This document shows positions 6,355 through 11,753 of a DNA stretch of 11,753 bases, one piece after another. How positions within the stretch are numbered: position 1 is the stretch's first letter; every line of letters starts with the position of its first letter. Under the pieces are notes generated by a model. The model ran no database searches. It had not been told where the DNA came from and saw nothing but the letters and a program-made list of their open reading frames with translations. A program made the translations under genes and the position numbers. Source of the DNA: Betaproteobacteria bacterium. GTDB taxonomy: Bacteria; Pseudomonadota; Gammaproteobacteria; Tethybacterales; Tethybacteraceae. The stretch lies in the NCBI GenBank assembly GCA_026710225.1, contig JAPORI010000003.1, forward strand, positions 1 through 11,753. Reading direction: 5' to 3'.

Positions 6355-7071
6355 ATGCTGCTGGGAGTGAACATAGATCATGTTGCGACTTTGCGCGCCC
6401 TGCGCAAGGTCGACTATCCGGATTTGGCCCGGGCGGTGCGCGAGGCTGAAGCCGGCGGTGCCGATTTCATTACCGCCCATCTGCGCGAGGACCGCCGCCA
6501 CATTCGCGATGGCGATCTGGCAACCATCACCGATGCGACCGGCAGCTGGCTTAATCTGGAGGTTTCGATCGCCGAGGAAATGATTGCCATTGCCGCAACC
6601 AGCGCACCCAAATCAGTCTGCCTGGTCCCGGAGCGGCGCCAGGAGCTGACCACCGAGGGCGGACTCGATGTGGTGAACAACGCTGCGGCGATCGCCGCGG
6701 CGGTAACCAGACTTTCCGGTGCCGGCATCGAGGTTTCGCTGTTCATCGAACCGCAAAGCGGGCAGGTTGAAGCGGCTGCCGCTTGCGGTGCCGCGGCAGT
6801 CGAGTTGCATACCGGTGCCTATGCCAATCTGTTTGCCGATGCCGATGCCCAGGCCAAGGAGTTGGCGCGTCTTGCTGCTGCTGCTCGGCTTGCCGGCAAG
6901 CTGGGCATCAAGGTAAACGCCGGGCATGGCCTGACCGTAGCCAATGTCGCGCCGATTGCCGCGATCGATGGTGTGGCCGAACTCAATATCGGGCACAGCA
7001 TAGTTGCCGATGCGATTTTTTCCGGCCTGCGTCAGGCAGTTGCCGACATGCGCGCTGCTGCCCGGATATGA
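6355..7071 (+). CDS. pdxJ: Pyridoxine 5'-phosphate synthase
   Basis: PdxJ condenses 1-deoxyxylulose 5-phosphate with 3-amino-2-oxopropyl phosphate to pyridoxine 5'-phosphate, the last ring-forming step of the DXP-dependent vitamin B6 pathway. It is a cytoplasmic TIM-barrel octamer. The product has 238 residues (243 in E. coli). Conserved pieces are LLGVNIDHVATLR at the start, HLREDRRHI (His42, Arg44, His49), LNLEVS (Glu69), VPERRQELTTEGGLD, HTGAYA, VNAGHGLTVANV (His191) and ELNIGHSIV. ATG 6355 is set by the conserved N-terminus. The nearby GAGG is only 2 bases away, too close to be a good ribosome binding site, so initiation may depend on translation of the HAD gene 12 bases upstream. The two genes share a reading frame, with only the TAA at 6340-6342 separating them. 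The stop overlaps acpS as ATGA. Confidence 0.98.
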   Translation: MLLGVNIDHVATLRALRKVDYPDLARAVREAEAGGADFITAHLREDRRHIRDGDLATITDATGSWLNLEVSIAEEMIAIAATSAPKSVCLVPERRQELTTEGGLDVVNNAAAIAAAVTRLSGAGIEVSLFIEPQSGQVEAAAACGAAAVELHTGAYANLFADADAQAKELARLAAAARLAGKLGIKVNAGHGLTVANVAPIAAIDGVAELNIGHSIVADAIFSGLRQAVADMRAAARI

Positions 7072-7460
7072 TCGCCGGCATCGGCATCGATCTGGTTGAA
7101 GTGGCGCGCATCGGCCAGTTGCACGCGCGCTATGGCGAGCGGCTTGAAGCGCGGCTGCTCGGTGCAGCCGAGCGCGCCCAGCTGCCCAGTGCGGCGGCCG
7201 CGCGCCGGCGGCGGCTGGCGACTTGCTTTGCCGCCAAGGAGGCGTTCGCCAAGGCGATTGGCACCGGCTTGCGGCCGCCGGCGACCTTGCAGGCGATTGA
7301 AGTTGTTCGCGATCAGCTTGGCGCTCCTTCATTCCGTCTGGCCGCGCCGCTGGCATCGCTGCTGGCTGATCGTGCCATCACCGCCAGTCACCTTTCGATC
7401 AGCGACACCGATGCGACGGTGGTTGCGGTTGCAGTTATCGAGCAAGCCAATGGTCAGTGA
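7068..7460 (+). CDS. acpS: Holo-[acyl-carrier-protein] synthase
   Basis: AcpS transfers 4'-phosphopantetheine from coenzyme A to apo-ACP, which activates it for fatty acid synthesis; it acts as a trimer in the cytoplasm. The 130-residue product has the family length (126 in E. coli). The magnesium-binding residues are visible as Asp8 in GIGIDLVEVARI (4-15) and Glu58 in FAAKEAFAKAIGTG (54-67). The C-terminus ends in the expected beta-strands (ITASHLSISDTDATVVAVAVIE). ATG 7068 overlaps the pdxJ stop by 4 bases, and the last 11 bases overlap nagZ. The pdxJ-acpS pairing is standard in proteobacteria. The stretch at about residues 33-50 is alanine- and arginine-rich and differs from enterobacterial AcpS, but it lies outside the active site. 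Confidence 0.95.
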   Translation: MIAGIGIDLVEVARIGQLHARYGERLEARLLGAAERAQLPSAAAARRRRLATCFAAKEAFAKAIGTGLRPPATLQAIEVVRDQLGAPSFRLAAPLASLLADRAITASHLSISDTDATVVAVAVIEQANGQ

Positions 7461-8421
7461 AGATTTTTCGGCAACGGTGATGGTCGGGATCGACGGCACC
7501 GTCTTGTCCGAAGCCGACAAGGCGCGGCTGCACCTGCCGGCGGTGGGGGCGGTGTGCCTGTTCGCCCGCAACTACGAAAGCATGGCCCAGTTGACGCGAC
7601 TGGTTGCCGACATCCGCGCGGTTGCGCCGCGGCCGCTGCTGGTTGCAGTCGATCAGGAAGGCGGCCGGGTGCAGCGCTTCGGGCCGCCGGATTTCGAGCT
7701 TATTGCGCCGGCGAGCGAACTGGGCAAGATGTTTGCAAGCGAGCCAGAAGCGGCGCTTGCCGCGGCACTCGCTCGCGGCGAGCAAATCGCCGCCAGCCTG
7801 GCCGGTGCCGACATCGATTTGAGTTTCGTGCCGCTGCTTGATCTGGATCACGGTCGCAGCCAGGTGATTGGCCATCGGTCATTTTCGGGCAGTCCGCAAG
7901 CGGTTGCCGCGCTGGGCATGGCGATGTGTGCCGGCCTGGCCTCGGTCGGGATGGGCGCGGTCGGCAAGCATTTTCCCGGCCATGGCTGGGCGGCTGACGA
8001 CACCCATGCCGGTGCGGCAGTTGACGAACGCAGCCTTGCCCAAATCGAGGCTGCTGATATACTGCCTTTCGCATCCTTGATCGAACGCAAATTGCTCGCT
8101 GCCGTAATGCTCGCCCATGTCATCTATCCGCAAGTTGAAAACTGTCCGGCCACCTATTCGCAGGTGTGGATCAAGGATGTGCTGCGCGGCAAGCTGGGCT
8201 TTGCCGGGCCGGTGCTCACCGATGATCTGGTGATGGACGCGGCCGCCTGCGGCGATCTGGAAGTAGCGCAAAGGGTGGGCCGGGCAGCTGCCGCCGGCTG
8301 CGACCTGTTCCTGGTTTGCGGCGGCGAGCCGGTGCTCGCTGACGCCCAGATCGCCCGCCTGCCGGCTGGCAATCCCAATAGCCTGCCTTGGCGGGCACTG
8401 GCCCGGCGCAGCCAGGCCTAG
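7450..8421 (+). CDS. nagZ: Beta-N-acetylhexosaminidase (peptidoglycan recycling)
   Basis: NagZ, a cytoplasmic family 3 glycoside hydrolase, removes N-acetylglucosamine from anhydro-muropeptides imported during wall recycling. It also makes the signals that induce AmpC in some species. The product has 323 residues (341 in E. coli). Motifs are CLFARNY (36-42), VAVDQEGGRVQRF (65-77), DIDLSFVPLLDLDHG (121-135), GKHFPGHG (172-179), DTH (184-186, the histidine that assists catalysis), AHVIY (222-226) and TDDL (257-260), which holds the nucleophilic aspartate. ATG 7450 overlaps acpS by 11 bases. A second ATG at residue 11 (MVGIDG) is an alternative start. The C-terminus is about 20 residues shorter than in E. 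coli but the barrel appears complete. Confidence 0.95.
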   Translation: MVSEDFSATVMVGIDGTVLSEADKARLHLPAVGAVCLFARNYESMAQLTRLVADIRAVAPRPLLVAVDQEGGRVQRFGPPDFELIAPASELGKMFASEPEAALAAALARGEQIAASLAGADIDLSFVPLLDLDHGRSQVIGHRSFSGSPQAVAALGMAMCAGLASVGMGAVGKHFPGHGWAADDTHAGAAVDERSLAQIEAADILPFASLIERKLLAAVMLAHVIYPQVENCPATYSQVWIKDVLRGKLGFAGPVLTDDLVMDAAACGDLEVAQRVGRAAAAGCDLFLVCGGEPVLADAQIARLPAGNPNSLPWRALARRSQA

Positions 8422-8423
8422 CC

Positions 8424-8428
8424 GGAGG
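8424..8428 (+). promoter_or_regulatory. Strong Shine-Dalgarno of dnaB
   Basis: GGAGG lies 9 bases before ATG 8438 and 6 bases before the overlapping in-frame GTG 8435. It is the clearest ribosome binding site in the plus-strand operon, so dnaB is probably translated independently of nagZ. Both possible starts are compatible with it; ATG is preferred. Confidence 0.7.
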
Positions 8429-8437
8429 CGACTAGTG

Positions 8438-9970
8438 ATGGAAGCGGATATCGTCAGCGATCAGGATGTGGCTGCGGAGTTGATGCCGCATTCGGCTGAG
8501 GCGGAACGAATCGTCATCGGAGTGCTGCTGGCCGACAACGCCAAGTTCGATGAACTTCCCGACGGCGGCCTTAGCCACGATGACTTTTACCTGGCCCGCC
8601 ACCAGTTGATCTACCAGCACATCGACATGCTCTACAACAAGCACAATACGGTAGCTGATATGGCTACGGTTGCTGAATCGCTTGCCGGGGTAGACAAGTT
8701 GGCCGAGATCGGTGGCCGCGAATACCTGCTTGATATGCAGCAGCAGGCGGATTTTTATCCGCACTTCGCCCAGTATGCGCGCACCGTGCGTGAGATAGCG
8801 GTGCTGCGCCGGCTGATCGAAGAGACCCGCGCCATTCGCGATCTTGCCCAGCAGCGCCGCGACAATGCTGCAAACCGGTCGGAAGACAGACAAAAAATAT
8901 TGTCGGTGGATGAAATAGTCGATAAGGCCGAGCAAAAGGTATCCGAACTGGCTTCCAAGTTTCGCGATCATCGCGATGCAAGCCTGCTTGAGATCAGCAA
9001 GATTGTCAGGGATGTGCACAAGAATCTCGAGATCATCCAGCAGCGGGTAAAGGAGAAAAAACTGCCCTATACCGGGTTGATAACCGGCCACAGTCTGCTT
9101 GACTACTATTGCGCCGGCTTGCAGCCAGGCGAGTTGATCATCTTGGGGGCGCGCCCGAGTGTCGGCAAGACCGCGTTTTCTCTTGATCTGGTGCGCAGAA
9201 TCTGCTCGAAGCCAGACGAGGAAGGCCGTCAGCGCTGGGTGGGCTTCTTTTCGCTGGAAATGTCCGCCAGCCAGTTGGCGATGCGCATCATGAGCTCGGT
9301 GTCCAGAATCAGTTCGCACGCAATGCGCACCGGCCAGCTGGCCGCTCCCGAATGGGATCGCTTCATGCAGGCTGACGAAGAGGTCAGCAAATGGGGCCTG
9401 CAGATCGATGAATCGAGCATGCTAACCGTCAACGATCTGCGTTCGCGCTCGCGCCGGATCAAGCGCATGGCTGAAAATACCGGCGGGACACTGAGCATGA
9501 TAATCGTTGATTACTTGCAGTTGATGATCGGTTCGGATCGGGATCGTCAGGAAAACCGCACTTTGGAGGTCTCGTCGATCTCGCGCGGCCTCAAGTCGCT
9601 GGCGCGCGAACTGCAAGTGCCGGTGCTGGCGCTGGCGCAGTTGTCGCGCAGTGTCGAGCAACGCAGCAAGAGAATTCCCCAGCTTTCCGATTTGCGCGAA
9701 TCCGGTGCGATCGAGCAGGATGCTGATCAGGTGATCTTTCTCGAAAGAACCAGTGAAATCGACAAAAATGAACCTCGTGCCGAAGATCATGGCCCGGAAT
9801 CAATAACCATGTTCATCAGGAAGAACCGCAACGGACCGGTGGGCAAGATACTGTTTGAGTTCCGCAAGTCCGCCAACCGCTTTGACCAGCATCGCGATCA
9901 GGAGACAGCCGATAGCGATTTTCAAGCCGGTGACGCGGCCGGCGACCATGTGGACCCTTATTCATCCTGA
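8438..9970 (+). CDS. dnaB: Replicative DNA helicase DnaB
   Basis: DnaB is the hexameric ATP-driven helicase that unwinds DNA at the replication fork and recruits primase. The 510-residue product is about 40 longer than E. coli DnaB (471). The N-terminal helical domain begins at PHSAEAERIVIGVLL (18-32). A linker follows, with a charged, poorly conserved stretch near 140-170. The RecA-like domain begins near 210. Walker A is GARPSVGKT (237-245), FSLEMS is at 271-276, Walker B is MIIVDYLQLM (354-363), LALAQLSR is at 397-404 and SDLRESGAIEQDAD at 417-430. FIRKNRNGPVGK (459-470) holds the arginine-finger region. The last 25 residues or so are acidic and variable. No intein is present in the P-loop, a common insertion site. 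ATA, AGA and AGG codons look more frequent than in the neighbours. Its place between nagZ and ratA is unusual; I recall dnaB beside rplI or alr in most proteobacteria. Confidence 0.97.
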   Translation: MEADIVSDQDVAAELMPHSAEAERIVIGVLLADNAKFDELPDGGLSHDDFYLARHQLIYQHIDMLYNKHNTVADMATVAESLAGVDKLAEIGGREYLLDMQQQADFYPHFAQYARTVREIAVLRRLIEETRAIRDLAQQRRDNAANRSEDRQKILSVDEIVDKAEQKVSELASKFRDHRDASLLEISKIVRDVHKNLEIIQQRVKEKKLPYTGLITGHSLLDYYCAGLQPGELIILGARPSVGKTAFSLDLVRRICSKPDEEGRQRWVGFFSLEMSASQLAMRIMSSVSRISSHAMRTGQLAAPEWDRFMQADEEVSKWGLQIDESSMLTVNDLRSRSRRIKRMAENTGGTLSMIIVDYLQLMIGSDRDRQENRTLEVSSISRGLKSLARELQVPVLALAQLSRSVEQRSKRIPQLSDLRESGAIEQDADQVIFLERTSEIDKNEPRAEDHGPESITMFIRKNRNGPVGKILFEFRKSANRFDQHRDQETADSDFQAGDAAGDHVDPYSS

Positions 9971-9979
9971 ACGCAGGCG

Positions 9980-10423
9980 GTGATTGAAGTCAGGCGCAGC
10001 CTGGAAGTTCCCCATCCGGCTGCCCGGATGTATGCGCTTGTTGATCGCATCGAGGACTATCCGTCCTTCCTGCCCTGGTGTCTGGCCACCACGGTAAAGC
10101 GCGGGCCCGGCCAGCAGGTTGCCGCGACGATGCAGGTGGGCAAGGGGATGCTGCGCCATGAATTCGCAACCGCCAACATCCATGATCCGGAGCAACTAAC
10201 GATCGCCATCGAACTGGTGCGGGGGCCTTTTTCCTTCCTGCGCGGCAACTGGCAGTTCACCGAGATGGAAACCGGCAGCCGGGTCGATTTCGTGCTCGAA
10301 TACGAATTTGCATCCGGAGTGGTGGGACGGATGTTCGCACCGCTGTTTTCCGCCGCCTATGGACGGATGATCGATTCGTTTGCCCAACAGGCGGCCCGGC
10401 TTGATTCGGCGGCGGCGACATGA
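9980..10423 (+). CDS. ratA: RatA / Coq10-like START-domain protein
   Basis: A 147-residue single-domain polyketide cyclase/START-fold protein. In E. coli the relative RatA (YfjG) was reported to bind the 50S subunit and block subunit joining; the same fold in Coq10 binds ubiquinone, so the role here may be either. Visible marks are VPHPAARMYALV (10-21), EDYPSFLPWC (25-34), RGPFSFLRGNWQF (81-93) and FVLEYEF (104-110), ending in the long C-terminal helix (FSAAYGRMIDSFAQQAARL) typical of the fold. GTG 9980 begins 9 bases after the dnaB stop; AGGCGG lies directly before it, too close for a good ribosome binding site. The stop overlaps rnfH as ATGA. The ratA-rnfH pair is conserved in beta- and gammaproteobacteria. 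Confidence 0.93.
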   Translation: MIEVRRSLEVPHPAARMYALVDRIEDYPSFLPWCLATTVKRGPGQQVAATMQVGKGMLRHEFATANIHDPEQLTIAIELVRGPFSFLRGNWQFTEMETGSRVDFVLEYEFASGVVGRMFAPLFSAAYGRMIDSFAQQAARLDSAAAT

Positions 10424-10683
10424 AAGTGCAAGTCGCCTATGCCCGGCCCGAGCGCCAGGAGGTGGTGCCGGTTGATTGCGCACCGGGGGCGACGATCGGC
10501 CAGGTCATTGCCGGATCCGGAATCTGCGACAGGTTTCCGGAAATCGATCTTGCTCTCCAGCTAGTCGGCGTGTTCGGTGCTCGGCGCCGCCTTGACGATT
10601 TGGTTTGCGCTGGCGATCGGATCGAAATCTACCGGCCGCTGGCCGAAGAACCGGTTCAGGCGCGCCGCCGGCGCGCCGGGTAG
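10420..10683 (+). CDS. rnfH: RnfH / RatB family ubiquitin-fold protein
   Basis: An 87-residue beta-grasp protein of the RnfH family, called RatB when it follows ratA. Its biochemical role is not settled. The name comes from linkage to rnf electron-transport genes in some genomes, of which none are in this window. Marks are VQVAYARPERQEVV (3-16), GATIGQVIAGSGI (24-36), VGVFGARRRLDD with GDRIEIYRPL near the end, and a basic tail (QARRRRAG). ATG 10420 overlaps the ratA stop by 4 bases. The length fits the family. It is followed after 17 bases by smpB on the same strand. Confidence 0.93.
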   Translation: MKVQVAYARPERQEVVPVDCAPGATIGQVIAGSGICDRFPEIDLALQLVGVFGARRRLDDLVCAGDRIEIYRPLAEEPVQARRRRAG

Positions 10684-10685
10684 GC

Positions 10686-10689
10686 AGGA
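10686..10689 (+). promoter_or_regulatory. Ribosome binding site of smpB
   Basis: AGGA lies 11 bases before ATG 10701 and 5 bases before an in-frame TTG at 10695. The spacing is nearer optimal for the TTG, which would add two residues (Leu-Ala) to SmpB. Confidence 0.4.
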
Positions 10690-10700
10690 AAAGATTGGCA

Positions 10701-11198
10701 ATGGGTGCAGCCCGGGCCGGTCAGCACAGCTCGGATGGGCAACGCACCTTCGCACTCAATCGCAAGGCCTCGCACAATTATTCTTTCGAGGACCGCTTCG
10801 AGGCCGGCATTTGTCTGCTCGGTTGGGAAGTGCGCGGGATTGTCGAGGGAAGGGCGCAGATGAGTGAGGCGCGGGTGGCGCTGCGCCGCGGCGAGGCCTA
10901 TCTGCTCAACTGCGGGATCAGCCCGCCGGCCAATATCGATGCCGGCGCTTCGCCGAAGCCGAGCCGCAGCCGCAAGTTGCTGCTGCGCAAGAGTCAACTG
11001 CGCCGGCTGATCGGCCGGGTGCAGCGTTCCGGCTACACTCTGGTGCCGCTGAGCATTTATGCGTCCGGGCGCAAGATCAAGCTGGAAGTAGCGCTGGCCA
11101 AAGGCAAGAAGCGCTTTGACAAGCGCGCCACCCTCAAGCAGCGCGAACAGGATCGGGAGGCGCGGCGCGCCCTGAAGCGGCGCAGCCGCGGCGGATGA
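10701..11198 (+). CDS. smpB: SsrA-binding protein (trans-translation)
   Basis: SmpB binds tmRNA and escorts it to stalled ribosomes so that the nascent chain is tagged and the ribosome is freed. The product has 165 residues (160 in E. coli). The OB-fold core shows ALNRKASHNYSFEDRFEAGI (18-37), LLGWEVRGIVEGRAQMSEA (39-57) and RRGEAYLLNCGISP (62-75). SRSRKLLLRKSQL (88-100), GYTLVPLSIY (111-120) and VALAKGKKRFDKRATLKQRE (130-149) follow. The last 20 residues are strongly basic (ARRALKRRSRGG), the tail that reaches into the decoding centre in the family. ATG 10701 is supported by AGGA upstream; TTG 10695 is an alternative. No tmRNA gene is in the window. The stop overlaps mnmC as ATGA. Confidence 0.97.
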   Translation: MGAARAGQHSSDGQRTFALNRKASHNYSFEDRFEAGICLLGWEVRGIVEGRAQMSEARVALRRGEAYLLNCGISPPANIDAGASPKPSRSRKLLLRKSQLRRLIGRVQRSGYTLVPLSIYASGRKIKLEVALAKGKKRFDKRATLKQREQDREARRALKRRSRGG

Positions 11199-11753
11199 GC
11201 GGTCTCGAGCGGGAAGTCAATAAAAGAGTCCTGCCGCCGGCGGAAATCGAGATCAGCGACGGCCGGGTGCACTGCCGGCGCTTTGCTGACATCTATCATC
11301 CGCCTGCTGCCGCGGCCGCTGCCCGGGCGGTGTTTGTCGATGGCAATGATCTGGCGGCGCGCTTTGCCCGCGCGTCGGGAAACTTTACGGTTGCCGAACT
11401 CGGCTTCGGGCTGGGGGTGAACTTTCTGGCTACCGTCCAATTGTGGCGCGAAGTTGCACCGGATCAGGCGCGGCTGCACTATCTGGCAGTGGAGGGCTTT
11501 CCGGCCGGGCGCGCTCAGATCAAAAAGGCGCATGCGGCATTGGGCTGCGATCCGCTGATGAGTGGCTGGCTGATCGAGCGGCTGCCGGCGCGCTGGCCGG
11601 GCTGGCATCATGTTGACTGCGGCGGCCGGATTTCGCTCACCCTGATCTATCAGGATGCAGCCGACGCGCTGGCAGATGCTGATTTTGCTGCCGATGCCTG
11701 GTTTCTCGACGGCTTTGCGCCGGCGTGCAATCCGCACATGTGGGAGAAACAAC
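11195..11753 (+). CDS. mnmC: MnmC-type tRNA methyltransferase (start only, cut by the window edge)
   Basis: The first 186 residues of a SAM-dependent methyltransferase of the MnmC/DUF752 family. It completes 5-methylaminomethyl-2-thiouridine at the wobble position of tRNA, downstream of MnmE-MnmG. Marks are the N-terminal RRFADIYHP (28-36), FVDGNDL (47-53), the SAM-binding AELGFGLGVNFL (67-78), LAVEGFP (97-103) and DAWFLDGFAPACNPHMW (167-183), which lines the active site. The second, FAD-dependent oxidase domain of bifunctional MnmC would lie beyond the right edge. From this window it cannot be told apart from a one-domain MnmD. The start ATG overlaps the smpB stop by 4 bases. Confidence 0.92.
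   Translation, partial: MSGLEREVNKRVLPPAEIEISDGRVHCRRFADIYHPPAAAAAARAVFVDGNDLAARFARASGNFTVAELGFGLGVNFLATVQLWREVAPDQARLHYLAVEGFPAGRAQIKKAHAALGCDPLMSGWLIERLPARWPGWHHVDCGGRISLTLIYQDAADALADADFAADAWFLDGFAPACNPHMWEKQ

Larger units (their letters stand above)
1411..11753 (+). other. Predicted single operon of thirteen genes, lepA to mnmC
   Basis: All genes are on the plus strand with junctions of -8, -8, -4, -4, +12, -4, -11, +16, +9, -4, +17 and -4 bases in order (negative means overlap). No room exists for internal terminators, and I saw no hairpin followed by a T run. Internal promoters inside coding regions cannot be excluded, notably before dnaB, which has its own strong ribosome binding site. 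Confidence 0.75.

Noticed and set aside
7096..7449. Upstream in-frame extension of nagZ
   Set aside because: This part only shadows acpS in another frame; NagZ homology begins after ATG 7450.
3601..8400. Frequent GCCGGC hexamers as a possible DNA uptake or repeat element
   Set aside because: They fall mostly inside Ala-Gly codons (GCC GGC) of a GC-rich genome, with no fixed spacing or flanks; codon bias explains them.
8675..8684. Possible intein or insertion in DnaB explaining its extra length
   Set aside because: The P-loop and flanking sequence are uninterrupted; the extra residues are spread over the N-terminus, linker and tail.

Overview
The window reads as chromosomal core DNA from a GC-rich proteobacterium, most likely beta or gamma. 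The evidence is the class I glutamine synthetase with an adenylylation tyrosine, the lepA-lepB-rnc-era-pdxJ-acpS gene order, NagZ (Gram-negative peptidoglycan recycling), PdxJ (the DXP-dependent vitamin B6 route), the RatA/RnfH pair and an MnmC-type tRNA methyltransferase. I cannot name the genus. There is no tRNA, rRNA, CRISPR array, insertion sequence or phage gene.

Layout: bases 1-1293 carry glnA on the minus strand, running off the left edge. A 117-base divergent intergenic region (1294-1410) holds promoters for both directions, a short palindrome and a four-base repeat. From 1411 to the right edge everything is on the plus strand: lepA, lepB, rnc, era, a HAD-family phosphatase, pdxJ, acpS, nagZ, dnaB, ratA, rnfH, smpB and the start of mnmC. 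Eight of the twelve junctions between these thirteen genes overlap (4, 8 or 11 bases), and the other four gaps are 9-17 bases. No internal terminator is visible, so this looks like one transcription unit of more than 10 kb. No stretch above 300 bases lacks a gene.

The genes join translation and ribosome quality control (lepA, era, rnc, ratA, smpB, mnmC), protein export (lepB), cofactor and lipid supply (pdxJ, acpS), wall recycling (nagZ) and replication (dnaB).

Most genes are standard, but several points are not. The RNase III homologue keeps its frame and dsRNA-binding domain yet has lost two of the four metal-binding acidic residues, plus further conserved acids, so it looks catalytically dead. 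The position where recO normally sits, between era and pdxJ, holds a HAD phosphatase. LepB has an unusual tail of about 80 residues where related genomes often have a separate DUF4845 gene. dnaB is embedded in this operon. These observations together suggest a compact lineage that has remodelled its lepA-rnc-era-recO cluster. The recO, DUF4845 and dnaB comparisons rest on my memory of gene order in other proteobacteria.
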